Part shown: positions 53,098-63,960 of the stretch, piece by piece
Layout of the letters: the number at the start of each line of letters is the position of its first letter
Position numbering within the stretch: the stretch's first letter is position 1
NCBI GenBank assembly: GCA_963698735.1
Contig: CAVOSA010000036.1
Span: forward strand, 31,830-95,829
Direction: 5' to 3'
Source of the DNA: RPQJ01 sp963698735
Lineage (GTDB): Bacteria > Pseudomonadota > Gammaproteobacteria > Steroidobacterales > Steroidobacteraceae
DNA length: 64,000 nt
Translations under genes and position numbers: made by a program
Notes under the pieces: model-generated
The model's database searches: none
What the model saw: only the letters and a program-made list of their open reading frames with translations
What the model was told of the DNA's origin: nothing

Positions 53098-55296
53098 TCA
53101 GGCGCCGCGGCGGCGGGCAAGGGCCAGCAACGCGGCCACCGCCTCACCCACGCCATTGGCGATCCCCAGTTCCGCCGTGCGACGGCACATCGCGGCACGG
53201 CGCTCGGGTTCACGCAGCAACCGCGCGGCGGCTGCCGCGATGGCCGTCGGCGTCCGCTCCGCAGTTTCTGCAATCTGCAGCCGCACGGCGCGACGGATGC
53301 GCCGGTCCTGGTCCCCGGCGAGCGGAATCGCCACGATCGGGCATCCATGGGCCAGCACATGGATCATCGTCGATCCGCCGTTGCTCACGACGACCAGGGC
53401 ATCGGACAACAGGTACTGGACCTCATCGGGCTCGACCCGCGGCAGCAGCGTGAGTCGCGGGTCGTCCCCGTTGTCGACGATGGACTTGCGGCCAGTGAGC
53501 ACCACGGTGCGCTGTCCGGTGGCGGCGACGAACTCACGCGCGGCGGCGATGAAGAGTTCGGCAGGCTCGGCGACCCGCGTCGCCTCGCCACGCCCGCCCG
53601 GGACGAACACGACGTAGCCACCGGGCTCGAGGCCGTGCTGCGCGAGCCACGCCTTGCGGGCTTGCGGTTCCGACAGCGTGAACAGCGTGTCGAACTGGCG
53701 TACGCCGTAGTGCGGGAACAGGCTCATCTTGAATTGCTCGAGCCGGGTCAGGCCGCCGGTCACGAACGTCGGGAAGACGATCCAGTGCTCGTCGAGCAGC
53801 CGCATCCACTTGAGGCGAAACGCCTTCCAGCGCAGCTTCGGCGCGCGACTGGAGAATACCAGCCGTGCGCCAGCGCGCTTCGCGGCACGCAGCTGCGCGG
53901 TGCGACCGGAATTGTCGAACACCATCACGTCGGGCCGGAACGAGTCGATCGCGGCGAGCACCTGCGGCGTACTGTTCGTGGGCGACGCGTCGCAGTCGAT
54001 GATCGGGAAATTGACCGACTCACGGAAGACCGCGGTGCGATTCACCAGAAAGCGGATATCCGCCGCAGGCTCCGCCTTCGCCAGCTCGCGCGCGATGATC
54101 AGGCAGCGCATCAGTTCGCCTGCACCGCCGGGCCCGGAGACGGGAGAGAACAGAATGCGCGGCGGTGCGCCTGCGCGCACCGGGGGCAACATTGCCGGGC
54201 CGGGGACGCTGCCCGTCGTTCGCGGCGAAAGCACCGACCAGTACGCCCGTTCCATGCGTTCGGCCGTGCGCTCGAGGCTGAACTCGGAAAGATCGGACTC
54301 GATGCGCCGACGACCCGCGGCCTGGTGCCGCCGCATCGCGGCCGCGAGCACGGCCGTGTCGTCCGGCGGCACGAGTTCGACCGGATAATGCCGGGCGATG
54401 TCGCGCGGACCCGCCGATTCCGCCGCGATCACCGGCACGCCGCTGTCGAGCGCCTCGGCGATGACGCGACCGAAAGGTTCGTAGCGCGACGGACAGACGA
54501 ACAGGTCGAAAGCCTGGTACAGGTCCTTTACGTCACGACGGAAGCCTTCGAACCGCACGTTGTCGCCGGCGCGTCGTTCCAGCGTGCTGCGTTCGCTGCC
54601 ATCGCCAACGATCACCAGTCGCGCGTTCGCCAGCCCGGCCTCGGCAAACGCCTGCAGCAGCACGTCGAACCCCTTGCGCGGTACCAGCCGGCCAACGGCG
54701 CCGATCAGGTACTCGTCGTCGCCGACGCCGAGTTCGGCGCGCAGCTCCCGCACGCGCTCGGGCGTCAATCGCGGCTGCGACACCAGCGAGTTCGGCACCA
54801 GGAACGTCCGGCCGCGGTACGTGCCCGGCACGGTCGCGAGTTGCCAGTCGGAGATGCAGAACAGCGCATCGGCCAGGAGATAGTGCGGTCCGTTCAGGTG
54901 CAGGTGCAGCGTGCTGACGTGCCGGGCGTCGCGCTTGATGCGCGAGACGTAGCGGGTGCCGCGGCGCAGGTGCGTGTGGATGATGTCGGGCCGCCACTTG
55001 TTGATGGCCTCCGCGAGGTGGTGCTGCGTGCGCCACAGCGCCGGCACCTCGAACACCTCGATGCCGGGCTGCAGTTCGTCGAGCAGGCTGGCGCCAGACC
55101 GGTTCCGGTGATCGCTGCGCACGACGAGCGCGACGTCGTGCCGGCCCGCGAGCGCGGCGCACGCTTCGACGGCGGCACGCTCCGATCCGGCAAATCCGCG
55201 CGACAGGATGACGTTCATGACGCGCAGCCGCCGACCGGCCGGCAATGCGTCCGCCGCGGCAACAGTGGGATCGGCGGGATGCATGGCCGACGGCAT
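53098..55296 (-). CDS. Two-domain glycosyltransferase (GT4 plus second GT-B domain)
   Basis: Large protein of 732 residues. Residues about 27-345 form a GT4 transferase: LSRGFAGSERAAVEA, DIIHTHLRRGTRYVSR, AVGRLVPRKGFDVLLQAF and the donor motif CPSRYEPFGRVIAEALDSG. After a linker, residues about 375-730 form a second GT-B-like unit: SPVSGPGGAGELMRCL, MVFDNSGRTAQLRAAKRAG, YVVFVPGGRGE and VVVSNGGSTMIHVLAHG, closer to the MurG/PseG-like type. It probably builds a glycan with two linkages; the product is unknown. Confidence 0.82.
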   Translation of the reverse strand: MPSAMHPADPTVAAADALPAGRRLRVMNVILSRGFAGSERAAVEACAALAGRHDVALVVRSDHRNRSGASLLDELQPGIEVFEVPALWRTQHHLAEAINKWRPDIIHTHLRRGTRYVSRIKRDARHVSTLHLHLNGPHYLLADALFCISDWQLATVPGTYRGRTFLVPNSLVSQPRLTPERVRELRAELGVGDDEYLIGAVGRLVPRKGFDVLLQAFAEAGLANARLVIVGDGSERSTLERRAGDNVRFEGFRRDVKDLYQAFDLFVCPSRYEPFGRVIAEALDSGVPVIAAESAGPRDIARHYPVELVPPDDTAVLAAAMRRHQAAGRRRIESDLSEFSLERTAERMERAYWSVLSPRTTGSVPGPAMLPPVRAGAPPRILFSPVSGPGGAGELMRCLIIARELAKAEPAADIRFLVNRTAVFRESVNFPIIDCDASPTNSTPQVLAAIDSFRPDVMVFDNSGRTAQLRAAKRAGARLVFSSRAPKLRWKAFRLKWMRLLDEHWIVFPTFVTGGLTRLEQFKMSLFPHYGVRQFDTLFTLSEPQARKAWLAQHGLEPGGYVVFVPGGRGEATRVAEPAELFIAAAREFVAATGQRTVVLTGRKSIVDNGDDPRLTLLPRVEPDEVQYLLSDALVVVSNGGSTMIHVLAHGCPIVAIPLAGDQDRRIRRAVRLQIAETAERTPTAIAAAAARLLREPERRAAMCRRTAELGIANGVGEAVAALLALARRRGA

Positions 55297-55331
55297 CCCG
55301 CGATTGTATCCCGCGGAAGGCGCCCTCCGGC

Positions 55332-55697
55332 TCAGCGGATGCGCGCGGCGGGAGCCTGGTCGGCTTCGAGCCTGCCGTGCTTCACCAGCCGCGCCTCGAT
55401 GCCGGCGCGCGTGCGTTCGTGCTTCGCGGCGAGCTCATCCACCTTGCCGCCTGCGTCAAACCCGGCAAGCAGTCGCTCGTCCTCGTCGACCGACCAGGGC
55501 TTGCCCGCGTTGCGAGGCAGCGTCGACAGGCGCCGTGACTGGCGCAGCCGCGACTCGAGCGAATCCGCTGCCAGGAACAGCGCACGCACGACATCGGGCG
55601 ACTGCAGCGGTCCAAGGTCGGTCAGCGGTTGTCCCGCCGCGGGGTCGATGCCCGCGGCCAGGGACTTGAGAATCTCGGCGGCCTTGCTGTCGTCCAT
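55332..55697 (-). CDS. Hypothetical protein with Myb/SANT-like C-terminus
   Basis: Small soluble protein of 121 residues. The ATG at 55697 has a strong site (GAGGAGG). The N-terminal part (DDSKAAEILKSLAAGIDP) is helical; the C-terminal part, PWSVDEDERLLAGFDAGGKV followed by DELAAKHERTRAGIEARLVK, resembles a helix-turn-helix of the Myb/trihelix kind found at the ends of various bacterial proteins. It may bind DNA. Function unknown. Confidence 0.75.
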   Translation of the reverse strand: MDDSKAAEILKSLAAGIDPAAGQPLTDLGPLQSPDVVRALFLAADSLESRLRQSRRLSTLPRNAGKPWSVDEDERLLAGFDAGGKVDELAAKHERTRAGIEARLVKHGRLEADQAPAARIR

Positions 55698-55821
55698 GAT
55701 CGAGCCTCCTCGCAGGATGAAACGCCCGGCCCACGGTGGGGCTGACATCGTCATTCAACGCGGGGAAATCGCAGCCGGCGAGCGCGATATCTTCCGTCTA
55801 CGCGGCAATTCCCGGACGCCC

Positions 55822-56451
55822 TCAGTCGTCGGAATCCTCATCTTCCGTTGGCGGCTCGGTCGTGATCTCGAACAATGGCCGCAGGAAACGCAGGCGTTCG
55901 ACCGGGTCGTCGAGTTCGAGGCAATGCTGCTTGTGCACCGGCGGCAGCGGCAGGATCTCCGCAAGACGCCCGGCGACCCAGCCGGCGTCGTCAAGCCGGC
56001 GCTCCAGGGATTCGTACGGATCGCCGACCTGGCTGAGCACGTAGTCGAGCGCCGGTCCAAGCTCCGAGAACTCCTCGGGCACCGGCACGAGGATCTCGCC
56101 CGGCAGCCATTCGACCTCGGCCATGTTGAGCCCATCGCGGGCACGGCTGCGCGAGACGATGCGGAAGCGGCGCTCGCCGCGAGCTTCAATCCCGAGCAGC
56201 CCGTCGGGCTGCCCGGAGAAGTCGACGATGCGGGCGTACGTGCCGACGTCGCTGGTTTCGGCGGGTCCGCCGGCCTCCTGCCCTTCCTTGATGAGCACCA
56301 CGCCGAATCCCGAGTTTTCCCGCAGGCAGCGCTTCACCAGGTCGATGTAGCGCGCCTCGAAGATCCGCAGCGGCAGCGGACCGTCCGGAAACAGGACGGT
56401 GTTCAGCGGGAAGAGCGGGATCTCCTGGCGCGTCGGGACCGTGTCGGGCAT
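55822..56451 (-). CDS. LON substrate-binding (N-terminal) domain protein
   Basis: A 209-residue protein consisting of the LAN/LON substrate-recognition domain without ATPase or protease: IPLFPLNTVLFPDGPLPLRI, FEARYIDLVKRCL, GTYARIVDF and the C-terminal helical part. Its cellular role is not established. The C-terminus is acidic (PPTEDEDSDD). It follows mpl by 26 bases on the same strand. Confidence 0.9.
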   Translation of the reverse strand: MPDTVPTRQEIPLFPLNTVLFPDGPLPLRIFEARYIDLVKRCLRENSGFGVVLIKEGQEAGGPAETSDVGTYARIVDFSGQPDGLLGIEARGERRFRIVSRSRARDGLNMAEVEWLPGEILVPVPEEFSELGPALDYVLSQVGDPYESLERRLDDAGWVAGRLAEILPLPPVHKQHCLELDDPVERLRFLRPLFEITTEPPTEDEDSDD

Positions 56452-56477
56452 GGGCGGATTATGCCGCTTCTGCCGGC

Positions 56478-57863
56478 CTATGGCGTCGCGTCGCGCAGCG
56501 CCTGCAACAGGCGCTCGTGCAGGCCGCCGAAAGACCCGTTGCTCATCAGCACGAGGTGATCGCCCGGCCGCGCCTCGGCGACGATCGCGGCGACGAGCCG
56601 CGCGCTGTCGGCCTGCACGGTCGCGAGCTGCCCCAATGGCTGCATCGCACCGGCGACGTCCCACTTCACTTCCGGAGACTGGTAGACGAACACGCGGTCC
56701 GCGTCGGCGAGCGACGTCGCCAGCGCCGCCTTGTGCGTGCCGAGCTTCATCGTGTTCGAACGCGGCTCGAGCACCGCGATGACGCGCCCCTTGCCGGCCT
56801 TGCGCCGCACCCCGTCGAGCGTCGTCGCGATCGCAGTCGGGTGATGCGCGAAGTCGTCGTACACCACGATGTCGCGCACGATGCCGCGTACCTCGAGCCG
56901 GCGCTTGACGCCGCCGAACCTGCGCAGCGCCTCGAGTGCCGCTTCCTCGCCGACGCCCGCGTGGCAGGCCGCTGCCACGGCCGCGATCGCGTTCGCGGCG
57001 TTGTGACGGCCGAGCATGTCCCACTCGACGCGGCCGAGGCAGCGCTCGCCACGCCAGACGTCGAAGCTCGCGTAACTGTCGCCGTCTGCGGCCGGAGCGA
57101 TGCGCCATTCGGCACCCGGACTGGACGCAGTGGTGAACCGCTCGACCGGTGTCCAGCAACCCATCTGCAGCACTTCCTCGAGATGCGGCTCCTCGGCGTT
57201 GACGATCAGCCGGCCGTTGCCCGGCACCGTGCGCAGCAGCAGGTGGAACTGCTTCTGGATCGACGCCACGTCCGGGTAGATGTCGGCGTGGTCGTGCTCG
57301 AGGTTGTTGAGGATCGCGGTGCGCGGCCGGTAATGCACGAACTTCGCGCGCTTGTCGAAGAAGGCGGTGTCGTATTCGTCGGCCTCGATCACGAAGTGCC
57401 GGCCCGAGCCCAGTCGCGCACTGACGTCAAAGTCGAGCGGCACGCCACCGATCAGGAACCCGGGGTTGAGGCCTGCGTGCTCGAGGATCCACGCAAGCAG
57501 GCTGCTCGTCGTCGTCTTGCCGTGCGTGCCCGCCACGCCGAGCACCCAGCGGTCGTCCGCCTGCAGCACGTTGCGCGCGAGCCATTCGGGGCCGGATTCG
57601 TAACGGCGCCCACTGTCGAGCAGGGCCTCGACCAGTGGATTGCCGCGGCTCATCACGTTGCCGACCACGAAGATGTCCGGGTTCAGCTTGAGCTGGTCGG
57701 CCGCGTAGCCCTCGATGACGTCGACGCCGAGCGCCGCGAGTTGCGTGCTCATCGGCGGATAGACGTTGCGGTCGGAACCGGTGACGCGGTGGCCGGCTGC
57801 GCGCGCAATGGCGGCGATGCCGCCCATGAACGTGCCGCAGACGCCGAGGATGTGCAGGTGCAA
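56478..57863 (-). CDS. mpl: UDP-MurNAc:L-Ala-gamma-D-Glu-meso-DAP ligase
   Basis: Peptidoglycan-recycling Mur ligase that joins recovered tripeptide to UDP-MurNAc. The 461 residues begin HLHILGVCGTFMGGIAAIAR, then GVAGTHGKTTTSSLLAWILE (ATP loop), AILNNLEHDHADIY, and VYDDFAHHPTAIATTL, which together separate Mpl from MurC. Meso-DAP use agrees with murE here. Stop codon followed by the LON-domain gene. Confidence 0.95.
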   Translation of the reverse strand: MHLHILGVCGTFMGGIAAIARAAGHRVTGSDRNVYPPMSTQLAALGVDVIEGYAADQLKLNPDIFVVGNVMSRGNPLVEALLDSGRRYESGPEWLARNVLQADDRWVLGVAGTHGKTTTSSLLAWILEHAGLNPGFLIGGVPLDFDVSARLGSGRHFVIEADEYDTAFFDKRAKFVHYRPRTAILNNLEHDHADIYPDVASIQKQFHLLLRTVPGNGRLIVNAEEPHLEEVLQMGCWTPVERFTTASSPGAEWRIAPAADGDSYASFDVWRGERCLGRVEWDMLGRHNAANAIAAVAAACHAGVGEEAALEALRRFGGVKRRLEVRGIVRDIVVYDDFAHHPTAIATTLDGVRRKAGKGRVIAVLEPRSNTMKLGTHKAALATSLADADRVFVYQSPEVKWDVAGAMQPLGQLATVQADSARLVAAIVAEARPGDHLVLMSNGSFGGLHERLLQALRDATP

Positions 57864-57866
57864 AGG

Positions 57867-58385
57867 TCAGCCCCCTCCGCCGCCGGCAAGCCCGAGCAGC
57901 AGGTTGATCAGCAGGAAGTACGTCAGCGACAGCGTGACGCCGGTGAACAGGTTCGAATCCGTCGCGAGCTTGAGGATGCGGCCCGTGACGAGCGCGAAGA
58001 CGACGACCATGCCGAGCGCGATGAGGCCCGCCGGGGTCGATTCCGCCGGCACTCCCAGCTCGGTCAGCCCCCATTGCACCGGCAGGAACAGGCACAATCC
58101 GAGCACGACGCCGGTGCCGAGCACCGCGGTCGCCGTCTGCAGGAAGCGCTCGGTCTTGCCGAACAGTCTCAGCAGCAGGTACGTGCCGGCGGTGAGCAGC
58201 AGCGGATCGAGCACGACGAAGACGATCCAGGCGCCCGCCGGTTCGTCGAGCAGCGCGACCTGGAGAATGGACACCGCGACGTACGCCGCCGCGGTCAGCC
58301 ACAGCAGCATGCGCGAGGCCGGGAGGTCCTGTGGACCGCGCCGCCAGAGTACGATGTCGAGAAAGACCTTCAGGAATTGCAGCAC
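57867..58385 (-). CDS. Conserved hypothetical membrane protein
   Basis: Protein of 172 residues from a GTG at 58385 (LQFLKVFLDIVLWRRGPQDL). About five hydrophobic helices follow (LLWLTAAAYVAVSILQVALL; IVFVVLDPLLLTAGTYLLLR; and further), ending in a glycine run. It resembles small Yip1-like membrane proteins often found beside mpl or rnd, but I cannot name a function. Three bases separate it from mpl, and rnd is divergent 54 bases away. Confidence 0.75.
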   Translation of the reverse strand: MLQFLKVFLDIVLWRRGPQDLPASRMLLWLTAAAYVAVSILQVALLDEPAGAWIVFVVLDPLLLTAGTYLLLRLFGKTERFLQTATAVLGTGVVLGLCLFLPVQWGLTELGVPAESTPAGLIALGMVVVFALVTGRILKLATDSNLFTGVTLSLTYFLLINLLLGLAGGGGG

Positions 58386-58439
58386 GATTGGAAGCGGCGG
58401 CCTGAGGAGCGGCGATTCTACACGCAGGTGACCGAGCCG

Positions 58440-59543
58440 ATGCGCGAAGCGAGTCTGATCCAGGATCCCGGCCATCTCGAGGAGGCGTTGTTTCGCCTGC
58501 GTGGCGCGGATCGCCTGGCGCTGGACACCGAGTTCATGCGCGAGAGCACCTACCACCCGCAGCTCTGCCTGGTGCAGATCGGCACCGAGTCCGATTGCTG
58601 CCTGATCGACCCGCTGGCCCGTCTCGACCTTGAGCCGCTGCACGAGCTGCTGCAGGACCGCTCGAAGCTGAAGATACTGCACGCCGCACGACAGGACCTC
58701 GAAGTGCTGCACCTGTCGGGCGGATCCGTGCCAGGGCCGTTGTTCGACACCCAGGTTGCAGCGGCGCTGCTCGGCTTTCCGCCCCAGGTCGGGTATGCCG
58801 AACTCGTCGCGCGGCAGCTCGGGCATTCGATCGACAAGGGCCAGACTCGCACGGACTGGTCACGCCGACCGCTCACGCCGGCACAGCTCGCGTATGCCGC
58901 CGACGACGTCCGTCACCTGCTGACGCTGCACACGGATTTGCAGGCGTCGCTCGCGGCCAGGGGCCGGGTTGCATGGATGGCCGAAGAAGCGGCCACGTAC
59001 GAGAACCCGGCGCTGTATCGCACCGACCCGACCGCGGCCTGGCGCCGCCTGAAGGGCTTGAACCGCCTGCAGCCCGCGGAACAGTCAACGGCCCGGGCGC
59101 TCGCCGAATGGCGGGAGCGCCGCGCAATCGAGTCCAACAAGCCGCGCGGCTGGATCCTGGCCGACGAGGCGCTCTATGCGATCGCCGCCCGGGCGCCAAG
59201 GTCGATCCATTCGCTGGAGTCGATCCCGTCACTCCCACCGGGCGTGGTCCGCAAGCGCGGCGAAGAACTGCTCGAACTGGTAGAGGCGGCACGCGCGGAC
59301 GAATCGGGCGTACCGTTGTCCGCGCCGCGGCGACCATCACCCGAAGAAATGACGCTGGCCGGCAAGCTGCTGCAGATCGTGCGCGACGTCGCGGCGGAGC
59401 TGGAAATCGGCCCTGAGGTGCTCGCTACGCGCAAGGACATCGAGGCCATTGCTTTCGGCTCCAGTGCGCCAGGCGACAGCCCGCTCATGCGCGGGTGGCG
59501 CAGGAACGTGGTCGGCGAGAAGCTGCTGGCAGCGCTCGCCTAG
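58440..59543 (+). CDS. rnd: Ribonuclease D
   Basis: 3'-5' exoribonuclease for tRNA and stable RNA maturation. The ATG at 58440 (AGGTG site) gives 367 residues. DEDD catalytic residues are in LALDTEFMRESTY, LHAARQDLEVLHL and YAADDVRHLL; the HRDC domain follows from about residue 205 (RALAEWRERRAIESNKPRGW) and a second helical domain ends the protein. Repeat B3 begins four bases after the stop. Confidence 0.94.
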   Translation: MREASLIQDPGHLEEALFRLRGADRLALDTEFMRESTYHPQLCLVQIGTESDCCLIDPLARLDLEPLHELLQDRSKLKILHAARQDLEVLHLSGGSVPGPLFDTQVAAALLGFPPQVGYAELVARQLGHSIDKGQTRTDWSRRPLTPAQLAYAADDVRHLLTLHTDLQASLAARGRVAWMAEEAATYENPALYRTDPTAAWRRLKGLNRLQPAEQSTARALAEWRERRAIESNKPRGWILADEALYAIAARAPRSIHSLESIPSLPPGVVRKRGEELLELVEAARADESGVPLSAPRRPSPEEMTLAGKLLQIVRDVAAELEIGPEVLATRKDIEAIAFGSSAPGDSPLMRGWRRNVVGEKLLAALA

Positions 59544-59546
59544 GTT

Positions 59547-59626
59547 CAGGCGATCGATCCGGGACCTTTCCCGGAGCGCGTATCTGCCTTTCCAAGCTCT
59601 GGGAATGGTCCCGGATCGAACGCCTG
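59547..59626. repeat. Hairpin repeat family B, copy 3
   Basis: Inverted arms of 30 bases (59547-59576 and 59597-59626) with three non-Watson-Crick positions flank the core CGCGTATCTGCCTTTCCAAG, one base different from copies 1 and 2. Its arms align with those of copy 1 at 22 of 27 positions. Three of the changes are matched by complementary changes in the opposite arm. It fills the gap between the convergent rnd and adk genes. Confidence 0.9.
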
Positions 59627-59628
59627 CT

Positions 59629-60288
59629 TCAGCCGCCCGCGACCTTCAGGAAATCCGCGTAGACGCGATCCATCGGCTGGTCGGCATTGACGACCTGCAG
59701 CAGTCCGCGCGCCTGGTAATGCTCGATCAGCGGCGCCGTCTGCGCGTTGTAGACCTTGAGCCGGTTGCCGATGACGTCTTCCTTGTCGTCGTCGCGCTGC
59801 TTCAGCAGCGGCGCCTCGGCGCCATGGTCCGGGTTATCGCAATGCTCGCCCTTGTCCGACGGCGAGGAAAACACGTTGAACACCTTGCCGCACGCCGGGC
59901 ACGTGCGGCGGCCCGTGAGGCGCTTCACGAGCGCACCCTCGTCCACTTTCATCAGCACGACCGCATCGATCGGCTGGCCGAGGTCTGCCAGCAACTGGTC
60001 GAGCGCGCCAGCCTGAGCGACGTTGCGCGGATAGCCGTCGAGGATGAAACCCCTGGCAGCGTCCGGACGGCCCAGCCGCTCACGGATCAGGCCGAGCACG
60101 ATGTCGTCCGTAACCAGTTCGCCGGCATCCATCGCCGCCTTGGCGCGCTTGCCGAGGTCGGTGCCGCGTGCAACCGCGTCGCGGAGCAGGTCGCCGGAGG
60201 ACACCTGGGGGATGCCCTTCTGGTCGCGCAGGCGCTGGGCCTGGGTGCCCTTGCCGGAGCCGGGCGCGCCGAGAAGTACGAGTCTCAT
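59629..60288 (-). CDS. adk: Adenylate kinase
   Basis: Interconverts AMP, ADP and ATP. The 219 residues show the P-loop LLGAPGSGKGTQAQRL, SSGDLLRDAVARGTDLG, LDGYPRNVAQA and a long-form lid with Cys in RTCPACGKVFN and HCDNPDHG, indicating a possible metal-binding lid. It starts at an ATG at 60288. It is divergent from pfp. Confidence 0.97.
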   Translation of the reverse strand: MRLVLLGAPGSGKGTQAQRLRDQKGIPQVSSGDLLRDAVARGTDLGKRAKAAMDAGELVTDDIVLGLIRERLGRPDAARGFILDGYPRNVAQAGALDQLLADLGQPIDAVVLMKVDEGALVKRLTGRRTCPACGKVFNVFSSPSDKGEHCDNPDHGAEAPLLKQRDDDKEDVIGNRLKVYNAQTAPLIEHYQARGLLQVVNADQPMDRVYADFLKVAGG

Positions 60289-60499
60289 GATGCTGTGGCC
60301 GTTCGGGGTCGTGTTCGGGAGGCGGGCACGTTACCGAAAATGCCCCGGCGGGGCCAGAAGCAGCTTCCGCAGCACGGCCCGCCACGGACCGTCGCGCGCA
60401 GCCTTCGAAAAGTTAGAACCGGGCGTCCGGTAGAGGTATCCTTGACGGCTGGAATTCGCACGTAAGTCCACGATTGTGGACATATTTTCGGGAGCCCCG

Positions 60500-61774
60500 A
60501 TGAAGCAGCCGACAGGTCCGCGCAATGCCTTTTATGCCCAGTCCGGCGGTGTCACCGCCGTCATCAATGCGTCTGCCTGCGGCGTCATCGAGACGGCCCG
60601 CAAGCACCCGCGCAAGATCGGCAAGGTCTACGCCGGGCGCAACGGCATCCTCGGCGCGCTCACCGAAGACCTCATCGACACCAGCAAGGACAGCGCCGCC
60701 GACATCCGTGCCCTGCGGCACACCCCGGCGGGCGCGTTCGGGTCGGCCCGTTACAAGCTGAAGAAGTACGAAGACAACCCGGCCCAGTACGAGCGCCTGA
60801 TCGAGGTCTTCAAGGCCCACGACATCGGGTATTTCTTCTACAACGGCGGCGGCGACTCGGCCGACACCTGCTTCAAGGTCTCGATGCTGGCCGGGAAGAT
60901 GGGGTATCCGCTGCAGGCCATCCACGTGCCGAAGACCGTGGACAACGACCTGCCGATCACCGACTGCTGCCCTGGCTTCGGCTCGGTGGCCAAGTATGTC
61001 GCGGTCTCCATCCGTGAAGCGGGCTTCGACGTCGCCTCGATGGCGCGCACCTCGACCAAGGTGTTCGTGCTGGAAGTGATGGGACGCCACGCCGGCTGGA
61101 TCGCGGCGGCCGGCGGCCTGGCCGCGCAGAAGGCGGGCGATGCGCCGCACATCATCCTGTTCCCCGAGATCACGTTCGACGAAGCGGCCTTCCTCGCCCG
61201 CACCGAAGAGTGCGTAAAGAAATACGGCTATTGCGCGGTCGTCGTCTCCGAGGGCGTGCGCAACAAGGACGGCAAGTTCCTCGCGGATGCCGGCACGCGT
61301 GACGCATTCGGCCACGCGCAGCTTGGCGGCGTGGGCCCGGTCGTGGCGCAGCTGGTCAAGGACAAGCTCGGTTACAAGTACCACTGGGCCGTGGCGGACT
61401 ACCTGCAGCGGGCTGCGCGGCACATCGCGTCGAAGGTCGACGTCGAGCAAGCCTATGCGGTCGGCAAGGCCGCCGTCGAATTCGCGCTCAAGGGTCACAA
61501 CTCGGTGATGCCGACCATCGTCCGCACCTCGAACCGGCCCTACCGCTGGAAGATCGGCATGGCGAGCCTCGACCAGGTGGCCAACGTCGAGAAGATGCTG
61601 CCCCGGGACTACATCACCCCGGACGGCTTCCACATCACTGCCAAGGGCCGCAAGTACCTAGCGCCGCTGATCCAGGGCGAGGACTATCCGCCGTACGAGG
61701 GCGGCCTGCCGAAGTACGTGGTGCTGAAGAATAAACCCGTGAAAAAGAAGCTGAAAAACGCCTTTGTGGTATAG
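60500..61774 (+). CDS. pfp: Pyrophosphate-type 6-phosphofructokinase
   Basis: Phosphorylates fructose 6-phosphate, probably with pyrophosphate, reversibly. The ATG at 60500 (GGGAG site) gives 424 residues. NAFYAQSGGVTAVINAS opens the protein; the phosphoryl-donor loop FYNGGGDSADT has Asp where ATP enzymes have Gly (GGDGS), and HVPKTVDNDLP is the substrate motif. MARTSTKVFVLEVMGRHAGW and TRDAFGHAQLGG are also seen. The neighbour hppA, which also uses pyrophosphate, supports the donor call. Confidence 0.9.
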   Translation: MKQPTGPRNAFYAQSGGVTAVINASACGVIETARKHPRKIGKVYAGRNGILGALTEDLIDTSKDSAADIRALRHTPAGAFGSARYKLKKYEDNPAQYERLIEVFKAHDIGYFFYNGGGDSADTCFKVSMLAGKMGYPLQAIHVPKTVDNDLPITDCCPGFGSVAKYVAVSIREAGFDVASMARTSTKVFVLEVMGRHAGWIAAAGGLAAQKAGDAPHIILFPEITFDEAAFLARTEECVKKYGYCAVVVSEGVRNKDGKFLADAGTRDAFGHAQLGGVGPVVAQLVKDKLGYKYHWAVADYLQRAARHIASKVDVEQAYAVGKAAVEFALKGHNSVMPTIVRTSNRPYRWKIGMASLDQVANVEKMLPRDYITPDGFHITAKGRKYLAPLIQGEDYPPYEGGLPKYVVLKNKPVKKKLKNAFVV

Positions 61775-61883
61775 TCCCGCGCCTTTTTTCCGGGGCTGAG
61801 CGGGCCTTGGACCGAGTCACAGAACTCGGCGCCCGCACCACCCCGCCAGGATTACGAGTGAAGACCCGTTTGGGAGGTTGAGC

Positions 61884-63926
<2,043 letters not shown>

Positions 63927-63934
63927 TGATCCCC

Positions 63935-63960
63935 ACCTCTCCCACGCAGGTGGGAGAGGT
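63935..63960. terminator. Inverted repeat after hppA
   Basis: Perfect 11-base arms ACCTCTCCCAC and GTGGGAGAGGT with a four-base loop, eight bases after the hppA stop. There is no T-run, and the sequence beyond (CGCGCGCAGCGCGGG) is also self-complementary, so it could be a dispersed palindrome rather than an intrinsic terminator. Confidence 0.55.

Noticed and set aside
53092..56559. 1155-codon plus-strand open frame opposite the double glycosyltransferase
   Set aside because: It mirrors three minus-strand genes with clear motifs and ribosome sites; composition is that of an antisense frame.
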